Source: Acidobacteriota bacterium
GTDB lineage: Bacteria > Acidobacteriota > Terriglobia > Bryobacterales > Bryobacteraceae
Reading direction: 5' to 3'
DNA: 64,000 nucleotides
Assembly (NCBI GenBank): GCA_026393985.1
Contig: JAPKZB010000074.1
Coordinates: 1-64,000, forward strand
Part shown: positions 33,528 through 44,387 of the stretch, one piece after another
How positions within the stretch are numbered: the first letter of the stretch is position 1
Layout of the letters: each line of letters opens with the position of its first letter
The notes under the pieces: model-generated
The model's input: the letters and a program-made list of their open reading frames with translations, nothing else
Databases searched by the model: none
Told to the model about the DNA's origin: nothing
Translations under genes and position numbers: made by a program

Positions 33528-34115
33528 ATGCGCCGCACGCCGGTTCAGGAACGGAGCCTCGATACGATTCAGCAGATCTATCAGGGGACGTCCGCGCTGC
33601 TCGCGGAGATGCCGCTCGAGCAGATTACGACGAGCCGGATTGCTGAGGCAGCCGGTATTTCGGTGGGCGCGCTCTACCGCTTTTTTCCGGACAAACAGGA
33701 GATTATCGACGCGATTGCGGTGCGGCATATGGAGGAGTTCCGGGGGCGGTTGCAGCGGCTGCTGGTGAAGTCGCTGCTGGCCAAGGGGCCGGAGTTTCTG
33801 GGCCGGGTGGTGGATGCCTACGTGGCGTTTTTGGACGAACGGCCGGACTTCCGGGCGATTGCGCTGGGCCAGCATGTGAGCGCCGCGGCGCGGAGCCAGC
33901 AGATGGCGCCGGGGGCGGGGCCGGGGGGGCTGGTGCGGCTGTTTATGATCGAGTGGCTGGGGGTGAAAAGCTCCGCGTCGCTTGATTTGAAGCTGCGGAT
34001 GGCGACCGAGGCGGGCGAGCGGCTGATTCGCTATGCCTATGCGCAGCCGACGGTGGAGGAGCGGCGGCAGGTGTTGGCCGAGCTCAAAGAGATGCTGAGC
34101 CGGTATCTGTTCTAG
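33528..34115 (+). CDS. TetR-family transcriptional regulator
   Basis: A 195-residue TetR regulator. The N-terminal helix-turn-helix reads ITTSRIAEAAGISVGALYRFFPDKQEIIDAIA (residues 32-63) and the remainder is a helical ligand-binding domain. It diverges from hpnH with only 53 bases between start codons, so hpnH and its own gene are the likely targets. No clear long palindrome is seen there. Ligand unknown. Confidence 0.9.
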   Translation: MRRTPVQERSLDTIQQIYQGTSALLAEMPLEQITTSRIAEAAGISVGALYRFFPDKQEIIDAIAVRHMEEFRGRLQRLLVKSLLAKGPEFLGRVVDAYVAFLDERPDFRAIALGQHVSAAARSQQMAPGAGPGGLVRLFMIEWLGVKSSASLDLKLRMATEAGERLIRYAYAQPTVEERRQVLAELKEMLSRYLF

Positions 34116-34120
34116 GGCCG

Positions 34121-36184
<2,064 letters not shown>

Positions 36185-36186
36185 CC

Positions 36187-37713
36187 ATGGCCAAGCGACC
36201 CGTCGTTCTCACCATCCTGGACGGTTGGGGGTATTCGCCCGAAACCCGCGGCAACGCGGTCTATCTGGCGAAGACCCCCACCTTCGACATGCTGCAGCGG
36301 ACGTTCCCGCATACGTTGATCCAGACCTCGGGGGAGGCCGTGGGGCTTCCCGCCGGGCAGATGGGCAACAGCGAGGTGGGCCATCTGAACATCGGCGCCG
36401 GACGCGTCATCCGCATGGATGTCACGCGGATTGATCTACTCGTCCTGACCGGCGAGATCTATCAGGATCCGGTACTGAAGTCGCTGATGGCCGCCGCGCG
36501 CGGCCGGCGGCTGCATCTGCTCGGGTTGGTGAGCGACGGCGGGGTGCACTCCTACAACACCCACCTCTACGCCCTGCTGGCGATGGCCAAGCGGGAGGGT
36601 TTGACCGACGTGGCCGTCCATGCCTTCATGGACGGCCGCGATACGCCGCCGCACTCGGGCCTGGGCTACATGCAGGAGCTCGAGGCCAAGATCGCCGAGA
36701 TCGGCGTGGGGCGGGTGGCTACCGTTACCGGCCGTTACTATGCGATGGATCGCGATAAGCGCTGGGAGCGGGTCGAGCAGGCCTTCCGCACCGTGGTGCT
36801 GGGCCAGGGCGAGAAGGCACCGGACGCGGTGACCGCCGTCAAGCAGAGCTACGAGCGCGGCACGACCGATGAGTTCGTCCTGCCGACCGTCGTCGGCGAC
36901 GGGGCGCCCATCCGCGATGGCGACGCCGTGATGTTCTTCAACTACCGCGCCGACCGCGGCCGCGAGTTGACGCAGGCGATCATGGACCCGAGCTTTGAGC
37001 CCATCTCCCGGTCGCTGGCGCCGAAGAACCTGCACTACGTCACCATGACGCAGTACGACAAGAATTTCGCCGCCTGGGGCGTGCAGCATGTCATCCCGGT
37101 GGAGACGCCGCAGAACATTCTGGGCGCGGTGCTTGAGCGGCACAACCTGCGGAACCTGCGCACGGCGGAGACGGAGAAGTATCCGCACGTGACGTTCTTC
37201 TTTAACGGCGGCATCGAGAAACCCTTTTCGACCGAAGAGCGCGCGATGGTGGCCTCGCCCAAGGTGGCGACCTACGACCTGGCGCCGGAGATGTCGGCGC
37301 AGGGCGTTTGCGACATCGTAAAGAAGGGCCTCGTCGACAACACGTTTGACGTCATCGTCGTTAACTTTGCCAACCCGGACATGGTGGGTCACTCGGGCCA
37401 ACTCGAACCGGCCATCCGCGCCTGCGAGAAGGTGGACGATTGCCTGAGCCAGATCTGGCCGCTCATTCAGCAGCGCAACGCGGCCTGGATTGTCACCGCC
37501 GACCACGGCAACGCCGAGACGATGATTGATCCGGTGACGGGCGGACCGCACACCTACCACACGACTAACCCGGTGCCGTTTATTCTGGCCAGCGACGGGC
37601 GTCAACCGCTGCGTTCCGGCGGCAGCCTGCGCGACATTGCGCCGACCATGCTGGGCCTGTTGGGCGTAGAAAAATCGGCCGAGATGACGGGCGTGGACCT
37701 GCGCGTTTTATAA
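36187..37713 (+). CDS. gpmI: 2,3-bisphosphoglycerate-independent phosphoglycerate mutase
   Basis: A 508-residue di-manganese phosphoglycerate mutase of the alkaline phosphatase superfamily. LTILDGWGYSPE provides the first metal ligand, GNSEVGHLNIGAGR the phospho-serine, MDGRDTPPHSG and VTGRYYAMDRD the phosphotransferase insert, and VNFANPDMVGHSG with TADHGNAE the second metal site. It interconverts 3- and 2-phosphoglycerate, directly upstream of enolase in the pathway. Confidence 0.97.
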   Translation: MAKRPVVLTILDGWGYSPETRGNAVYLAKTPTFDMLQRTFPHTLIQTSGEAVGLPAGQMGNSEVGHLNIGAGRVIRMDVTRIDLLVLTGEIYQDPVLKSLMAAARGRRLHLLGLVSDGGVHSYNTHLYALLAMAKREGLTDVAVHAFMDGRDTPPHSGLGYMQELEAKIAEIGVGRVATVTGRYYAMDRDKRWERVEQAFRTVVLGQGEKAPDAVTAVKQSYERGTTDEFVLPTVVGDGAPIRDGDAVMFFNYRADRGRELTQAIMDPSFEPISRSLAPKNLHYVTMTQYDKNFAAWGVQHVIPVETPQNILGAVLERHNLRNLRTAETEKYPHVTFFFNGGIEKPFSTEERAMVASPKVATYDLAPEMSAQGVCDIVKKGLVDNTFDVIVVNFANPDMVGHSGQLEPAIRACEKVDDCLSQIWPLIQQRNAAWIVTADHGNAETMIDPVTGGPHTYHTTNPVPFILASDGRQPLRSGGSLRDIAPTMLGLLGVEKSAEMTGVDLRVL

Positions 37714-37719
37714 TGCGGC

Positions 37720-38427
37720 GTGGCTTCGCCTTCCTTCTTAACCCGTCTCACTGAGCAGCACCGCTTCCGGTACTACGACCTTTGCCTGTCGTTCTTCGTG
37801 GTGGTGCTGCTGATTTCGAATCTAGTGGCCCCGAAGATCTGCCAGATCGGCCCCTTCACGCTTTCGGGCGCGCAACTGCTGTTTCCGCTGACCTACATTT
37901 TCGGTGACATTTTCACCGAGGTCTACGGCTACGCCGGTTCGCGCCGCGCTATCTGGCATGGCTTTCTCGCGCAGACGCTGCTGACCACGCTGGCGATGAC
38001 CATCGTGCAGTTGCCCCCGGCGCCGGGGTGGGGCAATCAGCAGGCCTTTGAAACGGTGTTCGGCTTTCTGCCGCGCCTGGTGGTGGCGAGCCTGATCGCC
38101 TACTGGTGCGGCGAGTTTGCCAACTCCTTCGTCATGGCCAAGATGAAGGTCCTCACCAAGGGCCGGATGCTGTGGACGCGTACAATCGGCTCGACGGCAG
38201 TGGGCCAACTGGTCGATACCGTCATCGTCATGATTGTCGGCTTCGGCGGCACCATGTCCTGGGAGTTGATCTTCAACCTCATCTGGTCGGGCTACGTGGT
38301 GAAGGTCGTCTACGAGGCGGCGGCCACGCCGGTGACCTATCTGGTCGTCAACGCGTTGAAGAAGGCCGAGGGGGTTGACCTCTACGATACCGACACCGAC
38401 TTCAACCCGTTCGCCCGCATGAGCTGA
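37720..38427 (+). CDS. Queuosine precursor transporter (YhhQ/QPTR family)
   Basis: A 235-residue membrane protein of about six helices, family DUF165/YhhQ, which imports queuine precursors for tRNA modification. Characteristic are SNLVAPKICQIGPFTLSGAQLLFPLTYIFGDIFTEVYGY and WTRTIGSTAVGQLVDTVIVMIVGF. The start is GTG, 6 bases after gpmI. No queuosine biosynthesis gene is nearby. Confidence 0.9.
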   Translation: MASPSFLTRLTEQHRFRYYDLCLSFFVVVLLISNLVAPKICQIGPFTLSGAQLLFPLTYIFGDIFTEVYGYAGSRRAIWHGFLAQTLLTTLAMTIVQLPPAPGWGNQQAFETVFGFLPRLVVASLIAYWCGEFANSFVMAKMKVLTKGRMLWTRTIGSTAVGQLVDTVIVMIVGFGGTMSWELIFNLIWSGYVVKVVYEAAATPVTYLVVNALKKAEGVDLYDTDTDFNPFARMS

Positions 38428-38478
38428 GTCTGGTATCCTGGGAACGTTGTCGTTACACACTGAGGGGGTGAATTTTTT

Positions 38479-38676
38479 TTGGCTGAAGTTCTAGTCCAAG
38501 ACGGCGAAACGCTCGAAAATGCGTTGCGTCGCTTTAAGCGCAAGGTGCAACAGGAAGACATCATTAAGGAGATCAAGCGTCACTCCTTCTACCTGAAGCC
38601 GGGCGAAAAGCGCCGCACCAAAGAAGCGTTGGCCCGCAAGCGAAACCGCAAAAAGCGGAGCAAGGATGTTGAGTAG
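38479..38676 (+). CDS. rpsU: Small ribosomal subunit protein bS21
   Basis: A 65-residue S21 protein of the 30S subunit, rich in Lys and Arg with the standard ENALRRFKRKVQQEDI core. It starts with TTG immediately after an 8-T run; the strong GAGGGGGTG at 38462-38470 is the ribosome site. A terminator follows at 38727. S21 assists translation initiation. Confidence 0.95.
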   Translation: MAEVLVQDGETLENALRRFKRKVQQEDIIKEIKRHSFYLKPGEKRRTKEALARKRNRKKRSKDVE

Positions 38677-38708
38677 TCAAGAATGTTGAGTAAACAAAAT
38701 GTCGAGTA
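38666..38708 (+). repeat. Three tandem copies of ATGTTGAGTA at the rpsU 3' end
   Basis: ATGTTGAGTA occurs at 38666 and 38683, and ATGTCGAGTA at 38699, spaced 17 and 16 bases. The first copy is the end of rpsU (its stop is within it); the third contains the first ATG of the next open frame. This looks like a small local duplication of the rpsU tail. Confidence 0.7.
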
Positions 38709-40150
38709 ACCTCCTCGGCCTGCTCGAAGGGCGCCTTATCCTGGGCGCCCTTTTGGCGTTTGGCCTGCACGCACAGCCTTTTGATCTGGTAATCGCCGGT
38801 GGCCGGGTGATGGACCCGGAGACCAAACTGGACGCCGTCCGCTTTGTCGGCATTCGCAACGGCCGCATCGCCGCCATCAGCGCGCAGCCGCTGGCGGGGA
38901 AGCAGACGCTGGATGCCAAGGGGCTGGTGGTCGCCCCCGGCTTTATCGATCTGCACTCGCACGGGCAATCCGATGAGAACTATCGCTACAAGGCCCGCGA
39001 TGGCGTGACGACGGCGCTCGAAATGGAAGTGGGTGTCTCGCCCGTCAAGCCCTGGGTGGCCGAGCGGGAGGGCAAAGCGCTGATTCACTTTGGCGCCTCG
39101 GCCGGCCACATTCCCACGCGGATGGCCGCCGTGGGCGACACCTCCGACTGGCTGCCGCGCGGACCGGCGGCGACGCGGGCGGCTACACAGGCCGAGCAGG
39201 AAAAGACGCTGGCGCTGCTGCGGCAGGGACTACGGGAGGGCGGCCTGGGCATCGGCATGGGCATCGCCTATACTCCGTTTGCGAGCCGCACGGAGATTCT
39301 CGATGTGTTCAAGCTCTCGGCGGCGGTGAAGGTGCCGGTGTTTGTCCACATGCGCAGCGGCGGCCGCAAGGATCCCGGCGTGGTCGACGCGCTGCAGGAG
39401 GTGATCGCCGATGCCGCGGCTACCGGTTCGCCGCTGCACGTCGTGCATATCAATTCGAGTTCCGGGCGCGCCTGGGCCGACGCGATCGGCATGGTGCGCG
39501 GGGCGCGTGCGCGCGGCCTCGACATTACGACGGAGGCCTATCCCTACGTCGCCGGCATGACGCGGCTCGATTCGGCCATCTTCGATCCCGGCTGGCGGGA
39601 GAAGCTCGAGGTCCGCTTCGAAGACCTGATGTGGGTGGAGACGGGCGAACGGCTCACGGAGAAAACCTTCGCCGAACGGCGCAAGCAGGGCGGAACGGTC
39701 ATTACCTTCACCATGCGGGAGGAGGATGTGGACCAAGCGATTGCGGCGCCGGATGTGATGGTGGCGAGCGATGGCTGGATTACGGAAGGCAAGGGCCATC
39801 CGCGCGCCGCGGGCACCTATGCCCGGGTGCTCGGCGTCTACGTTCGGGAGCGGAAGGTGCTGACGTTGATGCAGGCGCTGCACAAGATCAGCTACATGCC
39901 GGCCAAGCGTCTTGAAAACTTCACCCCGGTGATGAAGCGCAAAGGGCGCCTGCAGGTGGGCGCCGATGCCGATATCGCGATCTTCGATCCCGCGACGGTG
40001 ATCGACCGTTCCACCTATCAGAACCCGGCGCAGTACTCTACCGGGATCAAGCACGTTCTCGTGAATGGCGTCGTTGTCGTCCAGGACGAAAAGCTGGCCG
40101 AAGGCGTCTTCCCCGGCCAGCCCATTTTGAGCGCGGTTACAGTCCCTTAG
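38699..40150 (+). CDS. N-acyl-D-amino-acid deacylase-like amidohydrolase, probably secreted
   Basis: A frame of 483 residues of the amidohydrolase family. The metal pair HSH is in FIDLHSHGQ near residue 85; other landmarks are VFVHMRSGG, VVHINSS, VMVASDGW and SYMPAKRLENF, as in D-aminoacylases. Hydrophobic LILGALLAFGLHAQ looks like a signal peptide, but its coding sequence contains the rpsU-type terminator at 38727. So the true start may be TTG 38753 with no complete signal, or the first ATG 38699. Substrate is probably an N-acyl-D-amino acid or related amide. Confidence 0.85.
   Translation: MSSNLLGLLEGRLILGALLAFGLHAQPFDLVIAGGRVMDPETKLDAVRFVGIRNGRIAAISAQPLAGKQTLDAKGLVVAPGFIDLHSHGQSDENYRYKARDGVTTALEMEVGVSPVKPWVAEREGKALIHFGASAGHIPTRMAAVGDTSDWLPRGPAATRAATQAEQEKTLALLRQGLREGGLGIGMGIAYTPFASRTEILDVFKLSAAVKVPVFVHMRSGGRKDPGVVDALQEVIADAAATGSPLHVVHINSSSGRAWADAIGMVRGARARGLDITTEAYPYVAGMTRLDSAIFDPGWREKLEVRFEDLMWVETGERLTEKTFAERRKQGGTVITFTMREEDVDQAIAAPDVMVASDGWITEGKGHPRAAGTYARVLGVYVRERKVLTLMQALHKISYMPAKRLENFTPVMKRKGRLQVGADADIAIFDPATVIDRSTYQNPAQYSTGIKHVLVNGVVVVQDEKLAEGVFPGQPILSAVTVP
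38727..38754 (+). terminator. Rho-independent terminator of rpsU
   Basis: Nine-bp perfect stem AAGGGCGCC / GGCGCCCTT (38727-38735 with 38744-38752), loop of 8, and TTTT at 38751-38754. It lies inside the first codons of the following open frame. Confidence 0.8.
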
Positions 40151-41153
40151 GCTTCACTTGTTTAAAGCCGGTGGGCACGGCGAACAGGGCGGCGTCCACC
40201 GGTAGCGAAGAGAAGTTGGCCGATTCGGTGAGCATCTCCATCATGCTGGCCGCGGAGGAAAAGCTCCCTTCGACGGGCAGGGTGCTCTTGGCCGGCGCGG
40301 CGGTAGCGGGAGCCGGTGAGGCTGGCGGGGGGTCTTCGGTCTTCTTCTTGCGGCCAAAGCCGCCCAACCGGCCGCCGAGGGCGCCGGAGAGCGCCTCGCC
40401 CATGCTCGGCCGTCCCGGCGCGTCCGCGCTCTGCGCCTGCATGGCTTCCATCTGCTTGATCTGTTCGGGATCGGTGGGGATCATCCGAATGACGGTGACA
40501 ATCGGCACGCCGCCCACTTCGGCCATCTTCTTGGCCATCTCGGCCATGCCCTTGGCCATACCCGGCTGCGCCATGGGCCCCGCCGGTCCAGCCAGCGTCG
40601 CCAGCCCCATCTTCTGCACCATCTTCCGCTGGAACGTGGTCACCTCATCAAAGCCGGCGATCTTGCTCTCGGAGACCCAATTGCTCATCTCCATGCGCAT
40701 CTGGCCGCGCTGGCCGCCCGAGTTGCCTTCGACGAGCATGGTCAGCATCCACTCGCTGGTCGCCATGCCATTGACGGTTGCTTTCTTGCCGGTCTGCTTG
40801 CCATCGACGCTGACGTTGGTTTCCACCTTGTCGCCCCGTTTGCTGAACAGCTTCTCCATCTGCTCGCGGGTCTGGGCGAAGGTCATGACGGAGTAGGTCT
40901 GGTCCTTCAGGTCGACGGTGGTGGTGGTCTCGGCGGACAGATCGACGATGACAATCGAGTCCTTGGACCGCGTGGCCATCTTGTCGCCCTTGACGGCGAC
41001 GGTGCTGGTATGCGGATCGGCGGCGCCGCGGCCTACCATCTGCATCATGCGGAGCATGGAGCCACCGGTCATCCGGGTGGTCTGGTCATACTTGAAGTCC
41101 GCCAGGCAAAGTGTAGCGAACAAGAATGGGAACGAAATGGTGCGAAAAAACAT
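40137..41153 (-). CDS. Secreted Met/Lys-rich protein of unknown function
   Basis: A 338-residue exported protein (signal ending LCLADF). The first half has a beta-rich stretch (MATRSKDSIVIVDLSAETTTTVDLKDQTYSVMTF) that resembles LolA/DUF4412-like lipid- or ligand-binding sheets. The middle is methionine-rich (PMAQPGMAKGMAEMAKKMAEVG) and the end has a Pro/Ala linker. ATG 41153 behind AGAGG is preferred over 41171. The family was not identified. Confidence 0.7.
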   Translation of the reverse strand: MFFRTISFPFLFATLCLADFKYDQTTRMTGGSMLRMMQMVGRGAADPHTSTVAVKGDKMATRSKDSIVIVDLSAETTTTVDLKDQTYSVMTFAQTREQMEKLFSKRGDKVETNVSVDGKQTGKKATVNGMATSEWMLTMLVEGNSGGQRGQMRMEMSNWVSESKIAGFDEVTTFQRKMVQKMGLATLAGPAGPMAQPGMAKGMAEMAKKMAEVGGVPIVTVIRMIPTDPEQIKQMEAMQAQSADAPGRPSMGEALSGALGGRLGGFGRKKKTEDPPPASPAPATAAPAKSTLPVEGSFSSAASMMEMLTESANFSSLPVDAALFAVPTGFKQVKPKGL

Positions 41154-41170
41154 AGTACCTCTCAACCTCA

Positions 41171-41176
41171 TATAAT
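41171..41176 (+). promoter_or_regulatory. -10 box TATAAT for the PH-domain gene
   Basis: A perfect TATAAT lies 14 bases before the ATG at 41190 in the divergent region. No convincing -35 is seen. Confidence 0.4.
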
Positions 41177-41189
41177 AACGGGTGCCCCG

Positions 41190-41636
41190 ATGAAGCCTCT
41201 TGTCATCAAGTCCACCGCCAAGGCCGTCATGGGCTGGCTGCTGCTTTCGACGGTTCTCCTGCTGGGAATCGCCTACTATCTCGCTACGCGGAATTGGGAG
41301 CCAAAGGCCCTCCTGGGGCTGTTCCTGTTTCCGCTGGGTATCGATCTCTGGGCCGTCCTCCGGCTCGTGCAGCTGCAGAACCGGCAGATGACGCTCTCCG
41401 GGGACACGCTCCGCTTCGAACAGGGTGTCCTGAGCAAGTCGCAGCGCACGCTGATGCTGGCCAAGGTTGAAGATGTCCGCGTGGAGCAGAGCCTGGGCCA
41501 ACGCATCCTGGGGGTGGGCAATCTGGCGGTGCTGGCCACCGGAGACTCTGCTCCGCTCCGGCTGGACAATATCGACAACGCTCGCGGCGTCGCGGACCGA
41601 ATTCTCAACGCGGCCCAAGCCGCCCGGAAACCATAA
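41190..41636 (+). CDS. PH-like (YdbS-type) membrane protein
   Basis: A 148-residue membrane protein with two helices (about residues 13-34 and 41-60) and a C-terminal bacterial PH domain of YdbS type: LSGDTLRFEQGVLSKSQRTLMLAKVEDVRVEQSLGQRILGVGNLAVLATG. This DV-x-V-x-QS-x-GQRILGVGN core is diagnostic. Such domains may bind lipids; the function is not established. It is 3 bases upstream of the SDR gene. Confidence 0.85.
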   Translation: MKPLVIKSTAKAVMGWLLLSTVLLLGIAYYLATRNWEPKALLGLFLFPLGIDLWAVLRLVQLQNRQMTLSGDTLRFEQGVLSKSQRTLMLAKVEDVRVEQSLGQRILGVGNLAVLATGDSAPLRLDNIDNARGVADRILNAAQAARKP

Positions 41637-41639
41637 CTC

Positions 41640-42398
41640 ATGTCTGATCAATCTCTTGCTAACAAAGTCGCCGTCATCACCGGCGGCAGCCGCGGCCTGG
41701 GCCGCGCCATGGCCATCGCGCTGGCCGCCCGCGGGGCGCAGATCGCGTTGGTGGCGCGCGATGTCGCCGCGCTTGAAGAGAGCGCCCGGCTGGTGGCCGA
41801 AGCCGGTTCGACGGCCCGCTGCTTTGCCGCCGATGTGACCGACGAAACCCAGGTGGCCGCCATGGCCGAAGCGGTGCTCGCTGCCTTCGGCGGGGTCGAT
41901 ATCCTCATCAACAACGCCGGCATCAACATCCGCAAGAACGTCCACGAGTTTACGCTCGACGAATGGAACGCCGTCATCGGCACCAACCTCACCAGCGCCT
42001 TTCTGCTCTGCCGCGCCTTCGTGCCCCCGATGAAGGGCAAGGGCTACGGGCGGATCCTCAACATGACCTCCATCATGAGCCATGTCTCGCTCGGGGGCCG
42101 CACGGCGTACTCCTCGAGCAAGGCCGCCCTGCTCGGCTTCACCAAGTCGCTCGCGCTCGAACTGGCGAGCGAAGGCATCACCGTCAACGGCATCAGCCCC
42201 GGGCCCTTTGCCACGGAGATGAACGTGCCACTGATGAACAACCCGGAAACCAACGCGATCTTCATGTCGAAGATTCCGCTGGGCCGCTGGGGTAAGGTGG
42301 AAGAGATCGGCCAGCTCGCGGCCTACCTCTGCTCGCCCGATGCCGGCTTCATCACCGGCACCGATATCCTGATCGACGGAGGCTGGTGTGCGCAGTAG
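41640..42398 (+). CDS. SDR-family dehydrogenase (gluconate 5-dehydrogenase-like)
   Basis: A 252-residue classical short-chain dehydrogenase. The cofactor loop TGGSRGLG is at residues 15-22, the NNAG motif near 92, and the catalytic Ser...TAYSSSK with Tyr at about 156. It ends ITGTDILIDGGW. Homologs oxidise sugar acids such as gluconate. It overlaps the downstream sugar-binding lipoprotein gene by 11 bases, supporting a carbohydrate role. Confidence 0.9.
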   Translation: MSDQSLANKVAVITGGSRGLGRAMAIALAARGAQIALVARDVAALEESARLVAEAGSTARCFAADVTDETQVAAMAEAVLAAFGGVDILINNAGINIRKNVHEFTLDEWNAVIGTNLTSAFLLCRAFVPPMKGKGYGRILNMTSIMSHVSLGGRTAYSSSKAALLGFTKSLALELASEGITVNGISPGPFATEMNVPLMNNPETNAIFMSKIPLGRWGKVEEIGQLAAYLCSPDAGFITGTDILIDGGWCAQ

Positions 42399-43344
42399 CG
42401 CCGTCCTGCTGCTGGGGTTTCTGGCTCTGGCCGGCTGCCAGAAGAGCGAAAAAAAAATTATCGCCGTGGTGCCGAAAGCCACCTCCCATCTGTTCTGGCT
42501 CTCGGTGCAGGCGGGCGCCATGGCGGCGGGCGAAGAGTACGGCGTTCAAGTGGAGTGGAACGGCGCTGCGTCCGAAACCGACTTCACGCGCCAACTGCAG
42601 ATTGTCGATAGCTTCATCTCGCGGCGCGTGGACGCCATGGCCGTGGCCGCCACCGAACGCAAGGTGCTGCTGGCTTCGCTTGATCGCGCGGCGGCAGCCG
42701 GCATTCCGGTCACCGTCTTTGACTCCGGCGTCGACGGCGAAAACTACATGAGCTTTCTCGCCACCAACAACTACGAGGCCGGCCAGTTGGCCGCTCGCAG
42801 CCTCGGCCGTCTACTGGACGGCAAAGGCAAAGTCGCCATGGTCATGCACACCCCGGGGAGCGGCTCCACCATGGACCGCGAACGCGGATTTACCGATGCC
42901 CTCGCCGCCGAATTCCCCGGCATCAAAATCGTCGCCTCGCAGTTCGGCCAGTCGGACCGCTCGAAGTCCATGGCCGCGGCCGAAAATATGCTGACGGCGC
43001 ACCCGGACCTCAACGGCATGTTCGGCTCCTCGGAGCCGTCGAGCGTCGGCGCCGCGCTCGCCATCAAATCGCGCAATCTGGTGGGCAAAGTGCACCTGGT
43101 CGCCTTTGATTCGAGCGATGGCATGATTGAAGATCTGCGGGCCGGCGTCATCGACGCCATGGTCGTGCAGGATCCCTTTCGCATGGGCCACGATGCGGTG
43201 AAGACGCTCGTGGATAAGCTCAACGGTCAGACCCCGCCCAAGCGCATCGACCTTTCGGCCCGCGTGGTCACCCGCGCCGATCTCGAGAAGGCCGAAGTGC
43301 AGCGTCTGCTCCATCCGGACTTGAAACGATGGGTCAAACAGTAA
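42388..43344 (+). CDS. Periplasmic sugar-binding lipoprotein (RbsB type)
   Basis: A 318-residue solute-binding protein of the LacI/RbsB fold with lipobox LALAGC at residues 12-17. Family blocks are IAVVPKATSHLFWLSVQAGAMAAGEEYGVQV, ATNNYEAGQLAARSLG and NGMFGSSEPSSVGAALAIKSR. It binds a sugar for ABC import, but no permease or ATPase gene is adjacent. GTG start; it overlaps SDR upstream and Ldh2 downstream. Confidence 0.9.
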   Translation: MRSSAVLLLGFLALAGCQKSEKKIIAVVPKATSHLFWLSVQAGAMAAGEEYGVQVEWNGAASETDFTRQLQIVDSFISRRVDAMAVAATERKVLLASLDRAAAAGIPVTVFDSGVDGENYMSFLATNNYEAGQLAARSLGRLLDGKGKVAMVMHTPGSGSTMDRERGFTDALAAEFPGIKIVASQFGQSDRSKSMAAAENMLTAHPDLNGMFGSSEPSSVGAALAIKSRNLVGKVHLVAFDSSDGMIEDLRAGVIDAMVVQDPFRMGHDAVKTLVDKLNGQTPPKRIDLSARVVTRADLEKAEVQRLLHPDLKRWVKQ

Positions 43345-44387
43345 AGGCCGAGGCGCTTGAACGCTTTGGCATCGCCCTGCTGGAAGCCGCCGGCACCCCC
43401 ACCGCTTACGCGCGCGAGGTGGCGGCCAATCTCGTCTTCGGCAACCTGCGCGGCGTCGATTCGCACGGCATTCGCCTGCTGCTCTACTATCTCGACCACA
43501 TCAGCCACGGTCTGATGCTGCCCGCCGCGGGCGGCGAGCCGCTCGCCGAGTTCGGCGCCATCTGCGTCTACGATGCGGCGTATGGCCTTGGCGCGGCCAC
43601 CTCGGCTGAATGCTGCGCCATCGCCAACCGCCTCGCCTCCACGCACGGCGTGGGCGTCGTCACCGCCCGCCGGGCGAACCACTTCGGCGCCGCCGCCTTC
43701 TGGGCGCGCCGCATGGCCGAGGCCGGCCACATCGGCATCGTGTTTTGTAACGCCTCCACCATCGTCGCCCCGTGGCAATCGAAAGAACCGAAATTCGGCA
43801 CCAACCCCATCTGCATGGCCGTGCCCGGCCCCTACGAAGACAGCTTCCTGCTCGACATGGCCACCACCACCGTCGCCGCCAACCGCATCTTCAAGGCCTT
43901 TCAGAACCACGAACCCGAGATCCCGATGGGCTGGGCCATGGACCGCGAAGGCCGCCCCACTACCGACACCAAGGCCGCCTACGAAGGCTTGGTCGCCCCG
44001 CTCGGCGGCTACAAAGGCACCGGCCTCGCGCTGATGGTGGAGATTCTCACCTCGGTCCTGGGCGGCGGCGCCATGGGCGCCGAAATCGGAGGCATCCGCT
44101 TCACCGAAAAGCCGCTTAGCGTCAGCCACTTCTTCCTGGCCATCGACGTCCGGCGCTTCCTCCCCGCCGGCGAGTTCGAAGCCCGCATGCGGCGGCTCGT
44201 TGACGAGATGCGCACCGCCACCCCGGCGGCGGGCTACGACGAAGTACTCGTGGCCGGCGACCCGGAGATCCGTGTCGAACGGGACCGCCGCGCCCACGGC
44301 ATCCCCTTCTCCCACGCCGACCTCGATGCTCTCCGGCAAGCGGCTGAGGCCTGGGGCGTTGAGCCGCTACAATTAGACAATGCCTGA
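43329..44387 (+). CDS. Malate/L-lactate dehydrogenase family (Ldh2) oxidoreductase
   Basis: A 352-residue NAD(P)-dependent oxidoreductase of the Ldh2 superfamily, which acts on 2-hydroxy acids (malate, ureidoglycolate, 2,3-diketo-gulonate). Conserved GVDSHGIRLL, ARRANHFGAAAFWARRM, WQSKEPKFGTNPICMAVPG, DMATTTVAANRIF and GGYKGTGLALMVEILTSVLGG. It is translationally coupled to the binding-protein gene (16-base overlap), and with the SDR forms a small sugar-acid module. Confidence 0.92.
   Translation: MGQTVKAEALERFGIALLEAAGTPTAYAREVAANLVFGNLRGVDSHGIRLLLYYLDHISHGLMLPAAGGEPLAEFGAICVYDAAYGLGAATSAECCAIANRLASTHGVGVVTARRANHFGAAAFWARRMAEAGHIGIVFCNASTIVAPWQSKEPKFGTNPICMAVPGPYEDSFLLDMATTTVAANRIFKAFQNHEPEIPMGWAMDREGRPTTDTKAAYEGLVAPLGGYKGTGLALMVEILTSVLGGGAMGAEIGGIRFTEKPLSVSHFFLAIDVRRFLPAGEFEARMRRLVDEMRTATPAAGYDEVLVAGDPEIRVERDRRAHGIPFSHADLDALRQAAEAWGVEPLQLDNA

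Noticed and set aside
41172-42521. N-terminal extension of the 40137 frame
   Set aside because: It lies antisense to the PH and SDR genes; a signal peptide and ribosome site support the start at 41153.
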